DNA from: Candidatus Methylospira mobilis | GTDB taxonomy: Bacteria; Pseudomonadota; Gammaproteobacteria; Methylococcales; Methylococcaceae | Direction of reading: 5' to 3' | DNA: 64,000 bases | NCBI RefSeq assembly: GCF_009498235.1 | Contig: NZ_CP044205.1 | Location: forward strand, 3,969,389-4,033,388 | Part shown: piece by piece, positions 8,282-16,388 of the stretch | How the letters are laid out: the number at the start of each line of letters is the position of its first letter | How positions within the stretch are numbered: position 1 is the first letter of the stretch | Made by a program: the position numbers and the translations under genes | The notes under the pieces: model-generated | Seen by the model: the letters and a program-made list of their open reading frames with translations, nothing else | Databases searched by the model: none | Told to the model about the DNA's origin: nothing

Positions 8282-9829
8282 ATGAGACAAGCAGAACAGC
8301 TTGAACTTTCCATTGCAACGAAACCGGCACAATGCTCGATCAAAGATTGGGTTTACAGCGAGATACGCCTGGCCATTTTGAGTGGCCGTTTGAAACCCAG
8401 GGCCAGACTGCCCACTACCCGGGATTTTGCCAAACACTACGGTGTTTCTCGCAGCATGGTGGTTTTGGGTTATGAACAATTATTGGCGGAAGGCTATATT
8501 GAGTCCCATACCGGCAAAGGCACGTTTGTCTCAGCCAAATTGCCGGATAATCTGGATAGCGCACCTGCTCCACAAAACCGCGCCGCAGTTTCGCTAAAAG
8601 GCCGGTTATCCAGAATGGGCAAGGTATTGGCGGACAGCCCGTTTTTTTATGGTGCTGAAGAACCGGCTCCCGTTCCGTTCAAACCCAACCAGCCGGACTA
8701 CGGGCACTTTCCATTGAGCATCTGGAACCGCATTGTCTCGAAACGTGCAAATGCCTTGCGTCCTCGCAGCATGGGTTATGCAGATCCGGCCGGTTATCTG
8801 CCGTTGCGTGCTTCGATTGCGGAACATCTGCGTTATACGCAGCGTATTCGTTGCACGGCGGAGCAAGTGGTCATTACCAACAGCGCCCAGCAAGCTTTGG
8901 ATTTGTGTATACGTTTGCTGCTCGATCCGGGCGATACGGTGTGGATGGAAGACCCCGGTTATCCCGGCGCGAAAGCCTTGTTTTCAGCAGTTGGCGCCCA
9001 GGTGATTGCCGTACCTGTTGACGCAAACGGCATGGACATCCAGGCGCCAATCCAAATGGTTGCACATGCCAAGCTGGCCTATGTGACTTCCGCCCATCAA
9101 TCGCCAATTGGTCCTGCACTGAGTCTGGAACGGAGAATAGCACTGCTGGAATGGGCCGAGCAGCATCAAGCGACCATTCTGGAAGACGATTATGACGGTG
9201 AATTCAGGTTTAACAGTACGCCGGTTGCGCCGATCAAAAGTCTCGATTCCACCGACCGGGTGATCTACATGGGTACCTTCAGCAAACTGCTGTTTCCCAG
9301 TATCCGTTTAGCGTATGTGCTGTTACCGGAATGGCTGCAAAAACCGTTTGCGTCGGCAATGAGCCTGACCTGCCGCCATGTCGGTCTGGAAGCCCAAACC
9401 GTGCTGTGCGAATTTATTGCCGAAGGCCACTACGCCAGACATTTGCGCCGCATGAAGCTGATCTATCAAGAACGCGCCGAAGCGTTTACATCTGCCTGCG
9501 ATGAGCAGCTTGATGGGTTGCTCGACGTTTGCCCCATATCCACCGGACTCGATGCCTGCGCCTTTCTGCCGGAAAATTTCGATGATGTCGAGGTATCCTG
9601 GCGCTTGAAACAATGCGGCATCGAAGCGCGTCCATTATCGTTTTACGGCATCGAGCGCAAGCCACGCAATGGGTTAGTGTTGGGGTTTTCAGCATTCACG
9701 CCGGAACAGATTGTCAGCGGTGTTCAGCAGATGAGTAAAATCCTTGCGGAATATCAGGGCTCCAGTTCAGCGTTTCGAAACGAAGCTCCCACAAGAAACA
9801 TTTCGACCGCCCGGCCGATCATATGCTGA
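8282..9829 (+). CDS. MocR/PdxR-type regulator (GntR HTH plus aminotransferase domain)
   Basis: A 515-residue protein with an N-terminal GntR winged helix (about 20-85: IKDWVYSEIRLAILSGRL, then TTRDFAKHYGVSRSMVV) joined to a fold-type I aminotransferase domain. The latter has ILEDDYDGEFRF and the PLP-lysine segment GTFSKLLFPSIRLAY. Such proteins use PLP or a PLP-ligand adduct as effector and usually control a divergent operon. Here the divergent genes are AhpD-like, GNAT and AzoR-like, and three ACCAAT repeats lie between. The family has both activators and repressors. The final 30 residues (after EYQGSSSAF) look unlike the family and may be a 3' end altered by the junction with accessory DNA. 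Confidence 0.9.
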   Translation: MRQAEQLELSIATKPAQCSIKDWVYSEIRLAILSGRLKPRARLPTTRDFAKHYGVSRSMVVLGYEQLLAEGYIESHTGKGTFVSAKLPDNLDSAPAPQNRAAVSLKGRLSRMGKVLADSPFFYGAEEPAPVPFKPNQPDYGHFPLSIWNRIVSKRANALRPRSMGYADPAGYLPLRASIAEHLRYTQRIRCTAEQVVITNSAQQALDLCIRLLLDPGDTVWMEDPGYPGAKALFSAVGAQVIAVPVDANGMDIQAPIQMVAHAKLAYVTSAHQSPIGPALSLERRIALLEWAEQHQATILEDDYDGEFRFNSTPVAPIKSLDSTDRVIYMGTFSKLLFPSIRLAYVLLPEWLQKPFASAMSLTCRHVGLEAQTVLCEFIAEGHYARHLRRMKLIYQERAEAFTSACDEQLDGLLDVCPISTGLDACAFLPENFDDVEVSWRLKQCGIEARPLSFYGIERKPRNGLVLGFSAFTPEQIVSGVQQMSKILAEYQGSSSAFRNEAPTRNISTARPIIC

Positions 9830-9959
9830 ATCTGTGTTGGCGTTAATACGGGCGGACTTTGCTGGTAGAGCCGCGCATCCGTTTCAGCCCTCAAAAGCGA
9901 CAGGAACTGCAGAAGAGCAAATAAGTAGAGAATAGGATTCCACATTCCGTAGGCCGAGC

Positions 9960-10105
9960 CTAACTGTTTCCGTCTCTTTCGTTTGGCGGTGTCTCATTAG
10001 CCCTGCCTTAGTCAGTTGCTCCTGCCCTCCCTCATCAAACCGTGCATGCGCTATTAACGCACACGGCTTTCCGATGTTCTTCACACTGGGCATGCGCCGT
10101 TTTCC
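9960..10105 (-). mobile_element. Group II intron-like scrap
   Basis: On the minus strand this stretch contains GAACATCGGAAAGCCGTGTGCG, an AU-rich loop, then CGCATGCACGGTTTGATGAGGGAGG. This resembles the conserved hairpin flanking intron-encoded reverse transcriptase genes in bacterial group II introns; the call is from recall of that pattern. No intron-encoded protein and no domain V was found, so it would be a dead remnant. The rest of 9830-10132 holds nothing recognised. Confidence 0.4.
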
Positions 10106-10132
10106 AGCCTGGAGCGGCGGCACCGGCGTTGA

Positions 10133-10426
10133 CTAAGCGCGATGCAGTTCCTGGCGAATCGTATCCCTTATCACATCGGCCAAGGTCTGCCCTTCGGCAA
10201 ACTGTCGTAGCGCCTCATTCATTAATGTTTGGTAATTGCCGCCGCTCTTTTCGGCGCGCGCCTTAAAGATGGCCAGCGTAACGTTATCAACCCGCATCGT
10301 GATGCGCGTCTTTCCGCCCTGTTCGGCTTGAAGTTGCGCCAGCGCCGGGACTTCAACGACCGGCTTGGCATCGCCGAAGTCCATGTCGGCATATTGGTTA
10401 TAGAGCGGATCGGAATTGTTGTTCAT
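10133..10426 (-). CDS. brnA: BrnA-type antitoxin
   Basis: Ninety-seven residues. The C-terminal part carries the BrnA pattern TRITMRVDNVTLAIFKARAEKSGGNYQTLMNEALRQF (a ribbon-helix-helix DNA-binding fold). In BrnTA systems the toxin gene comes first and the antitoxin second. Here the antitoxin ATG lies inside the last codons of the toxin remnant (10398-10684), the usual overlap. BrnA binds BrnT and represses the operon. The gene is open although its toxin is frameshifted. The N-terminal 40 residues are less conserved. Confidence 0.8.
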   Translation of the reverse strand: MNNNSDPLYNQYADMDFGDAKPVVEVPALAQLQAEQGGKTRITMRVDNVTLAIFKARAEKSGGNYQTLMNEALRQFAEGQTLADVIRDTIRQELHRA

Positions 10427-10684
10427 AGCGTTTTCTTTGGGGTTGGTTGGCCTTCCATGCGGAAATCAAGCGGATGCTATCCTTGCGCAGCGTCCACACC
10501 ACAATCAAAATGCGCCCTTTTGCGCCCATGCCCAGCGTTACAAAACGCTGCTCACCATCGGCACCCTATCCTCGCGCGTCAGCGCGTAAGGGTCGAGCAA
10601 CACCGGCTTAGCCTCGTCAAAGGTAACGCCCTCATGATTGATCGGATTAGCGGCGGCTCTCTCGGGATCGAAGATTATATGCAT
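10398..10684 (-). pseudogene. brnT: BrnT-type toxin, frameshifted
   Basis: Reading from the ATG at 10684: HIIFDPERAAANPINHEGV, then TFDEAKPVLLDPYALTRED, the BrnT start. The frame then fails. In another frame the gene resumes as EQRFVTLGMGAKGRILIVV, then WTLRKDSIRLISAWKAN, and ends inside brnA at 10398. Together they cover the whole BrnT ribonuclease fold, so a single indel around 10560-10575 separates the halves. In intact form BrnT is a RelE-fold RNase. Loss of the toxin with a surviving antitoxin matches other loci in this island. Confidence 0.75.
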
Positions 10685-10876
10685 GACGGCATAATATGCA
10701 CGATTGTGCATATAGCCAAGCAATCAGGCATGTAATCCTCAGTGTCTAGCCGGCGTAATCTGACCGCTGGTGTAGGCTGATTGGAAGTATTTAAAACCAT
10801 GGTCGTAAAAAATGAATCGGAAACGGGTGTTTGTCTAATGTTGTAAACTAGGGCTACGAGGTACACTTCCATAGCT

Positions 10877-11120
10877 ATGATCACATTCGACACATTGACG
10901 TTTGTTAAAAAGCTGGAATCATCCGGCGTAGATGCCAAACAGGCAGAAAGCCATTGCCGAAGCGTTTCGCGATGTGCAATCTGAAGCTGATCCACTCACC
11001 AAAAAAGATTTGCAGATTGAACACGCACCCATCAGGTCCGATTTAACCATCGTGAAATGGATGATGGGATTCATATTCGCCGCAGAGGTTATGCCATGGA
11101 TATTCAAGCTGTTTGCATGA
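10877..11120 (+). pseudogene. DUF1640-like coiled-coil protein, frameshifted and shortened
   Basis: From the ATG at 10877 the frame gives ITFDTLTFVKKLESSG, then VDAKQAE, the start of DUF1640 (CCDC90-like) proteins. After a one-base shift it resumes as KAIAEAFRDVQSEADP, then a hydrophobic end (WMMGFIFAAEVMPWIF) that would be the C-terminal membrane helix. The middle coiled coil is much shorter than in intact members. Two scars, a frameshift and an internal deletion, point to a dead gene. Confidence 0.55.
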
Positions 11121-11176
11121 CAAACCGCGTTTACCGACTCCGCACGCCCAATGCGCGGTCACAAGAAGCATAGAGT

Positions 11177-11647
11177 CTAGTTAAACCGCTTCGTCATTAA
11201 ACGACGCTTGTGGTCATGGTAGCCTGTCCGCGCATAAAGCGCTGTTGCCCTGCTGTTATCGGCTTCCGATTCGAGCCGCACAGCCTTCATACCCAGACTG
11301 CCGCATAGTTTTTCCACCTGCTCAAGTACTTGGGAACCGGCTCTTTTTTGCCTGCTCGAAGGTTCGATAAACAACTCATCGACAAATGCGATGACGCCAT
11401 CGAACTCAAGGCTGAAGCAAAAAGCGATCAAGACATACCCGATCGCATTTCCGTTATTCTTAACGATCAACAAACGCCCCCGCGATTCGTCCTGGATAAA
11501 ATGCATCAGGGCATCGGTTTTCTGCGCTTCGTGATAGGGATACCCGAAATGATGATAAAACTGCCGGACCAAGGGTAACAGGACCGGTATGTCTTGTTGT
11601 TTGGCCGATTCCAGCAGGATCTGAAAACCGGGATTGGGATGTGTCAC
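11177..11647 (-). CDS. GNAT family N-acetyltransferase
   Basis: About 156 residues from a GTG at 11647 that follows AAGGAG; a GTG five codons earlier lacks a proper site. GNAT features: FVDELFIEPSSRQKRAGSQVLEQVE, containing the acetyl-CoA loop, then RLESEADNSRATALYARTGY, the usual C-terminal substrate and cofactor part. It acetylates an unknown small molecule or protein. Its last 100 bp are duplicated at 6466-6569. It is a single gene between a DUF1640 remnant and an intact vapBC pair. Confidence 0.85.
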   Translation of the reverse strand: MTHPNPGFQILLESAKQQDIPVLLPLVRQFYHHFGYPYHEAQKTDALMHFIQDESRGRLLIVKNNGNAIGYVLIAFCFSLEFDGVIAFVDELFIEPSSRQKRAGSQVLEQVEKLCGSLGMKAVRLESEADNSRATALYARTGYHDHKRRLMTKRFN

Positions 11648-11774
11648 GCGATACTCCTTCACTGCAAGCTAAAGCCTGGTTCGAATATGCAAAATGTGGC
11701 TTGGCATTTTTTGGGGGGCATGTCATTTTACAGAACGCGGCCTGTTGGTTTTTGTATTTCTGACACCCTTAAAT

Positions 11775-11808
11775 AAGTATATACTTTTCGTATATCATAC
11801 AAAGGAGG
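11775..11808 (+). promoter_or_regulatory. vapBC operator palindrome and ribosome binding site
   Basis: AAGTATATACTT (11775-11786) is a perfect 12-bp palindrome, followed by CGTATATC and by AAAGGAGG just ahead of the antitoxin ATG at 11815. AT-rich palindromes here are typical binding sites for the AbrB-type antitoxin, so the operon is probably autorepressed. Confidence 0.55.
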
Positions 11809-11814
11809 CATACC

Positions 11815-12045
11815 ATGGCATACGCACGCGTGTTTCAATCGGGCAATAGTCAGGCAGTCCGCTTACCTAAGGAATTTCGTTTTAAAACAGGCAAGGTGGA
11901 GATTTTTCGGCGCGGCAACGAAATTGTACTGCGTGAACAGGCCGACAATGCGCTGGCGATTTTCGAAGCGTTGAGCAGTCTGCCGGACGACTTTCTTGAG
12001 CAGGGTCGCGGAGATATGCCGCCGCAGCATAGAGATAGCTTCTGA
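11815..12045 (+). CDS. vapB: VapB/VagC-type antitoxin (AbrB fold)
   Basis: Seventy-six residues beginning AYARVFQSGNSQAVRLPKEF, the SpoVT-AbrB swapped-hairpin DNA-binding domain of VapB/VagC antitoxins. The C-terminal tail (LSSLPDDFLEQGRGDMP) binds and blocks the toxin in this family. A strong AAAGGAGG lies upstream, and a palindrome overlaps the likely promoter. Its TGA overlaps the toxin ATG by one base. Unlike most TA loci in the island, both genes look intact. Confidence 0.9.
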   Translation: MAYARVFQSGNSQAVRLPKEFRFKTGKVEIFRRGNEIVLREQADNALAIFEALSSLPDDFLEQGRGDMPPQHRDSF

Positions 12046-12452
12046 TGGCGGTGCGTTATCTGCTGGACACCAATATTTGTATTTACATCGCCAAACACAA
12101 CCCTCCGCAGGTGCGGGAACGTTTTGCCCTTCACGCGGCAGATGAGTTGGCTATGTCGGTGATTACCCTGGGCGAGCTGCGTTTCGGCGCAGAAAAGAGC
12201 CAGTATCGCGAACGCGCGCTGGGGGTGATCAGCCAGTTGGCTGCGATGATGCAAATTGCGGAGCTGACGGAAACCGTAGCGGAACACTATGGACAGATTA
12301 GGACTGCTTTGCAACGCAACGGGCAAATCATCGGCAACAACGACTTGTGGCTGGCTGCACATGCCCGCGCCGAGGGATGGATTTTGGTCACCCATAATGA
12401 GCGGGAATTTACGCGTGTCGATGGTTTAAAGGTCGAGAACTGGAGCGTTTGA
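12045..12452 (+). CDS. vapC: VapC-type toxin, PIN-domain ribonuclease
   Basis: A 135-residue PIN protein. The conserved acidic residues are all visible: D in LLDTN, E in LGELRFG, D in GNNDLWLAAHA and the THNEREF end. Members of this group cut tRNA-fMet or other RNAs with Mg2+ or Mn2+ until bound by VapB. The normal length, complete active site and tight overlap with vapB suggest a working TA pair. This is one of only two TA loci in the window without a visible lesion. Confidence 0.92.
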   Translation: MAVRYLLDTNICIYIAKHNPPQVRERFALHAADELAMSVITLGELRFGAEKSQYRERALGVISQLAAMMQIAELTETVAEHYGQIRTALQRNGQIIGNNDLWLAAHARAEGWILVTHNEREFTRVDGLKVENWSV

Positions 12453-12551
12453 TTCGATTATTTTTTTCAGTGCGTCTCGGTTTGTGGATATTGGGGGTAT
12501 TATTTCAACAGACCTTATACTACGGCTGTTTGTACTTATTCGGCCTTGGGT

Positions 12552-12647
12552 CTGCGGGTAAGGCTGTCGAGACACGCCGTGAATCCATCCCTGGAGGCTC
12601 GACTGCGACATCCCTGCCGCAGACGGTCTCGCCAACCTTACCCGCAG
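12552..12647. repeat. Palindromic intergenic repeat
   Basis: Perfect 12-bp arms CTGCGGGTAAGG (12552-12563) and CCTTACCCGCAG (12636-12647) enclose a core with CTGTCGAGACACGCCGTGAA and GGTCTCGCC. The same core words recur at 38680-38780 and 48025-48110, and a diverged, inverted version near 42965-43070. This is a dispersed non-coding repeat family. The rest of 12453-12769 holds no gene I can support. Confidence 0.6.
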
Positions 12648-12769
12648 CCCTTTTCGTGGCGTCACTTTCGGTAGTACTTTCAGCTATAAAAAGTGAAGCA
12701 ACGGGCGTCTTGGATCAATTTATTCTGACCCTATTCGCTTCCTCTTTAGTAAGCGCGTAACGCTACCAT

Positions 12770-12980
12770 CTATTCCAGCGATGCCGGCTGCTGTTCAATA
12801 TCCGCAACAGCAAACGGCAGCAACTCGTCTATACGGCTGTTGGGCCAGACAGGGAGTTTTTCCAGCGTGTCTTTTAATCATTACGCCGGGCGGATTAAGC
12901 CCATTGAGTTTGGCGGTGCCCAGTAAAGTTTGTATTGCAGAGACGCGTTGACCGCCGCGCTCGGAACCGGCGAACAGATG
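12770..12980 (-). mobile_element. IS66-family transposase remnant (C-terminus, frameshifted)
   Basis: The minus strand reads HLFAGSERGGQRVSAIQTLL, then GTAKLNGLNPP, the conserved end of IS66 TnpC transposases. After a frameshift it continues LKDTLEKLPVWPNSRIDELL and ends at TAG 12770. Only about 70 codons remain and no inverted repeats were found, so the element is dead. It lies just beyond the 3' end of the reverse transcriptase locus and may mark an old boundary of that island. Confidence 0.75.
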
Positions 12981-12984
12981 CTAG

Positions 12985-13175
12985 TTTTTATATAGACGGG
13001 TCGGCTGGGCGCTTACTCTTATTTAAGTTCCGCCTTATCATCAAGCAGCGCCATCACGTCACTATCGGAATTATTGGGCGCCGCCTACCTCCCATCGTGT
13101 GTGTGGCTAAGGTTTCCCAAAGCCCTTACAAACACCGAAGTGAGTGCAGAAACCTACGGAGGCAGGCGACATAAA
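12985..13175 (-). ncRNA. Candidate DRT3 template ncRNA, 3' of the RT genes
   Basis: Directly after the second RT stop, the minus-strand RNA can fold into a 13-bp stem: GUCGCCUGCCUCC (from 13158-13170) with GGAGGUAGGCGGC (from 13080-13092), with two G-U pairs. Inside it are a second stem (UAGGUUUC with GAAACC-U-UA, from 13149-13156 and 13108-13116) and a CAC-UUCG-GUG hairpin (13133-13142). CACACACAC (13097-13105) lies unpaired between the inner and outer 3' arms, as a template would. Further pairing (UUCCG/CGGAA or GGCGCU/AGCGCC) is possible toward 12995. The ends are estimates. From memory, DRT3 uses an ncRNA with an ACACAC template; the link is inferred from that and from position. Confidence 0.62.
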
Positions 13176-15113
13176 CTAGTTGTAAGAGAAAATATACTCT
13201 TTTTTCTCTAAGCTATTTTTTAAATATTCTGGGTCTCTCCAGCTAACAATAAAATCTTCATTAAGCGCTATTCGGCTTTGCGTATCCACATTGAATTGTA
13301 CTGGATTTTGTTTGCTATCAAAGGTAATTTTTTTAACGTTTTCTATCATATTTTTTCTCACTGCCCCATCAATGTATGGGCAAGCCAGATAATCAAAGTA
13401 GAACATAAAGTATTCAGAAGCTATAAACATATCGTCGCTTTTCAACAAGTAATCATCAGCTGCTTTAACCAGATCATCTCGTAGTTGCTCATACCCGGGC
13501 TTCTTCTTTATATATAGCATGAATGTTATCCAACGAAAATAGAAATCATTGGTTTCTGAATGCTTCTCCAAGCTACCAAAATACTCTTTCAGTTTATTCT
13601 CCGGCAGTTGATATTTTGATGGTAGCATTGTCAAAATAGTCAAGAGGTTTAATGTCTCAAGCCCAATCATGTCATTCGCATGATTAATAACTATATTTAT
13701 TGCTTGCTTAACATGGTTGAAAATTTTATTGTGAATTATTTCTTTATGGCTTTCCGACCAATCCGAAGTTCTTTCAAGCAGATCGTGAATTAATCGCGCC
13801 AATCTATCTGTTGGCCTTATCCGAATATCCATTGCATGAACAAAAAACAGCACATCCAAATCAACTAACAGCCAATTTAAATGAAACTCTTCTTTTGTAT
13901 CAATTTCTGCTACCTTTGACAAGTACATAAGCATTCGCTTTGTAATTGCACTAAACAGATAGTTTGAAATTGAGCTGTACTCAACTTTATGATTAGCCAA
14001 AGCCATTTTGATTTCAGATATTGTCTTATTGGCTTTAGAGCTTGGCTTTGTTAACTGAGCAATGGATTCTAAATCTGTGTCTTTTTCATTATAACGTGAA
14101 CTGTAGTATTCACCAATAGCATGGCTTAATGCGTGTTTAGCCAAGGATATCTCAGTTGCAAAAGGCCTTGAAGCTATTGTTGTTTTTGCTTCATTCAAAT
14201 ACATCTTATATTCCAATAGACATGATTTCAGGGCTTTTATGAAAACTGTTTTCACTTCTTCAGAGCGAAAGAAAACAAAATAATCATCGACATAGCGCCT
14301 AAAGTCATAGTCTTTCGAAATATGACGGTTTTTCTGACTCATTTTCTCGACCAGGTTTAAATCGATTTTCTGTAAAATAATTTCTGCAAAAATCCGACTT
14401 ACTTCAGGCCCTACGATAATACCGTTAGTCTCACGATAATTTGTGAGTTGCATTAAGCTGTCGAATTCCCCATCAAAACTTCCCTTTGATTTAGCTTTTG
14501 CCAATCGCTTATTTTTTACAGCCCAACCAATTGAATGCGTATAGATACTGGGAAAGCACTTGGATACATCAACCTGAAGCATGCTGTGAAACTGCTTTTC
14601 CAGTTTGTGATACTCATAAGACTCGAAAAAACGATATAGAAAAGGATACTTTTTGTATTTAAAATAGGAGCTTGAAACAATTCGTTCTTCGTCTGCGCTT
14701 TCAACACCATCAGTTAGCTTTGATCCTTCTTGGGTTTTACCATAGAAGTTGGTTGATTTTCTATAAGGGTGTCTTAAAGAGTATTTTGATTTTGTACAGT
14801 AATATTCGATTAGATCATCGTATTCATTATAAAAATCACAAACTTTCAACTGAGCTACCGGGTGCATGATTGATATTGCGCGTGACGTATTTTTACCGCC
14901 TCGACATACAAGGTAGTCCAAAGGAATATAGACTCCAGTTTTACTTTCAAAATCTAGAGCCGAAATAGCCTTATACGCATTAGCATGCGCTGGCGTACTA
15001 AACCGTTGATACATTGTGAAATTAGAGAACCATAAAGGTAGTTCATAGGGAAGAACATCGGTTAGCAACGTTCTTAACTTGTCATTAGTATCGACTTTAA
15101 TAATGTCAGACAT
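13176..15113 (-). CDS. drt3b: Anti-phage reverse transcriptase, Drt3b-like (UG8)
   Basis: A 645-residue reverse transcriptase. Motif A is LQVDVSKCFPSI (Asp182), motif B GIIVGPEVSRIFAEI (231-245), motif C RRYVDDYFVFF (YVDD 274-277). The last 350 residues are a helical extension without a recognised nuclease. The ATG overlaps the stop of the first RT gene by 8 bp, so the two are co-translated. The pair of unequal RTs (393 and 645 residues) fits DRT type 3, in which Drt3a (UG3) and Drt3b (UG8) act together with an ncRNA. From memory, Drt3b makes the second DNA strand without a nucleic-acid template, using an N-terminal Glu; Glu24 in LPYELPLWFSN is a candidate here. Much richer in A+T than its surroundings. 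Confidence 0.78.
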   Translation of the reverse strand: MSDIIKVDTNDKLRTLLTDVLPYELPLWFSNFTMYQRFSTPAHANAYKAISALDFESKTGVYIPLDYLVCRGGKNTSRAISIMHPVAQLKVCDFYNEYDDLIEYYCTKSKYSLRHPYRKSTNFYGKTQEGSKLTDGVESADEERIVSSSYFKYKKYPFLYRFFESYEYHKLEKQFHSMLQVDVSKCFPSIYTHSIGWAVKNKRLAKAKSKGSFDGEFDSLMQLTNYRETNGIIVGPEVSRIFAEIILQKIDLNLVEKMSQKNRHISKDYDFRRYVDDYFVFFRSEEVKTVFIKALKSCLLEYKMYLNEAKTTIASRPFATEISLAKHALSHAIGEYYSSRYNEKDTDLESIAQLTKPSSKANKTISEIKMALANHKVEYSSISNYLFSAITKRMLMYLSKVAEIDTKEEFHLNWLLVDLDVLFFVHAMDIRIRPTDRLARLIHDLLERTSDWSESHKEIIHNKIFNHVKQAINIVINHANDMIGLETLNLLTILTMLPSKYQLPENKLKEYFGSLEKHSETNDFYFRWITFMLYIKKKPGYEQLRDDLVKAADDYLLKSDDMFIASEYFMFYFDYLACPYIDGAVRKNMIENVKKITFDSKQNPVQFNVDTQSRIALNEDFIVSWRDPEYLKNSLEKKEYIFSYN

Positions 15114-16287
15114 TTTGCCAAACCTGCATTATTTGAGCTGTTTGCTTCTTGCTAAATTTCCCTATATTCCGTTTTCTTGCATTTCCATACATTGATATTT
15201 TCTTGATTTTATCTTTCTCTTGTTGGTTGAGTCCAAATCGAGGGTTGGCCAATTGTTGACAGAGAAAAGCATCAAGAGATTTTAAACACTCAAAGCCATC
15301 AGTCACATACTGATAGTTATGAGCAATGCCTGCTAACAAATCTCCGTTCTTACCCTTGCGTACTATTTTCAGCATACAAAGATATTCAAGCCTTCTTTTT
15401 AGAAGGGATATATTGTTTTTCTTTTTATGATCACAAAAACTGATTGCTATTCGAGATTTAATTTTATTTAACTTCGACCGAGAGATTTTCAAAGTTACTT
15501 TGTTTGGCTTATTATTTTCAGGTGCCACCTTGATCGCATAGCCTAAGTAATCAAACTCTGCTGAGTTTGAAGGCTTGCTATAGTACTTGCCGGGATTTAT
15601 ATTGAGACTGATCCCCATTTCATTCATGAGGCCTTCAACATAAGTTTGTACGCCACTTTCCTTACCTGCTGGCGTTAGAATAATAACATCATCAACATAT
15701 CTTGCGCTATATATCACATCAGGGTATGATGCCACCTTATTATCTAACGATTCTAAATAAAGCTCTGCAAGTGTTGGACTTATTGACAACCCTCTCGGCA
15801 AACCATGCATATCATGATTACTCGAAAGATCACTATAAATTCCGTTAAGTAACTTGATACATTCAGGGGCGAGAATCATATCATCTTCGAACCTATTGAT
15901 GAGATATTCAAATCTTATGGATTCATAGCAATCTTTGACATCTAGTCGAAGGACGTGATAGTTGCCAGCGTCTTTTAGTAGCGTTATTAGCTGTCTGACT
16001 ATTCGATTACGATCTGACTGCCTAACTTTATAAATTCGTCGAACAAACCGATCGAGCAGCTTGATTGCAAAATAATCTTCCATATTCGCCGCGATAAAAA
16101 CTGGCTTGCTCTTTACTGTCCTTGTCTCTAGTGATGATAAGGCATTGTTATATGACTTCCAGTACTGAACTGTGTGATCTACGGCTGTTTCGACATCACC
16201 ATAAACAGACAATAAATCCCATTGCCAAACGTCTGATGATGTAAGTGCTTTAGAAAGTTGTTCTCTATCAAAAACCTGTTTCAGCAT
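15106..16287 (-). CDS. drt3a: Anti-phage reverse transcriptase, Drt3a-like (UG3)
   Basis: A 393-residue reverse transcriptase with a complete active site. Motif A is RLDVKDCYESI (Asp116), motif B GLPRGLSISPTLAE (162-175), motif C ARYVDDVIIL (YVDD 197-200). There is no maturase (X/En) domain or group II intron RNA around it, and no retron msr/msd was seen, so it belongs with the 'unknown group' defence RTs. It is first in a two-gene operon with the larger RT. In DRT3 this enzyme is thought to copy the AC-repeat of the ncRNA into GT-repeat DNA. The ATG at 16287 lacks a clear binding site. Low G+C and surrounding repeats suggest horizontal gain. Confidence 0.8.
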   Translation of the reverse strand: MLKQVFDREQLSKALTSSDVWQWDLLSVYGDVETAVDHTVQYWKSYNNALSSLETRTVKSKPVFIAANMEDYFAIKLLDRFVRRIYKVRQSDRNRIVRQLITLLKDAGNYHVLRLDVKDCYESIRFEYLINRFEDDMILAPECIKLLNGIYSDLSSNHDMHGLPRGLSISPTLAELYLESLDNKVASYPDVIYSARYVDDVIILTPAGKESGVQTYVEGLMNEMGISLNINPGKYYSKPSNSAEFDYLGYAIKVAPENNKPNKVTLKISRSKLNKIKSRIAISFCDHKKKNNISLLKRRLEYLCMLKIVRKGKNGDLLAGIAHNYQYVTDGFECLKSLDAFLCQQLANPRFGLNQQEKDKIKKISMYGNARKRNIGKFSKKQTAQIMQVWQNV

Positions 16288-16388
16288 TGGTTCAGTCTAT
16301 CACTTAGAGTTGGCACCAAGGGTAATATCCGCCTAAAATCCTTATAGTTTTACTTGATTACCCATAAGCTGCAATAGCAACCAAGGAA

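Noticed and set aside
13080-13170. CRISPR array
   Set aside because: Only one inverted stem is present; there are no repeated units with spacers and no cas genes.
13176-16287. Retron
   Set aside because: There are two different RT genes, no msr/msd inverted repeats with a branching guanosine, and no typical effector gene.
13176-16287. Group II intron with maturase
   Set aside because: Neither RT has an X or endonuclease domain, and no domain V/VI structure flanks them. The intron-like scrap at 9960-10105 is 3 kb away.
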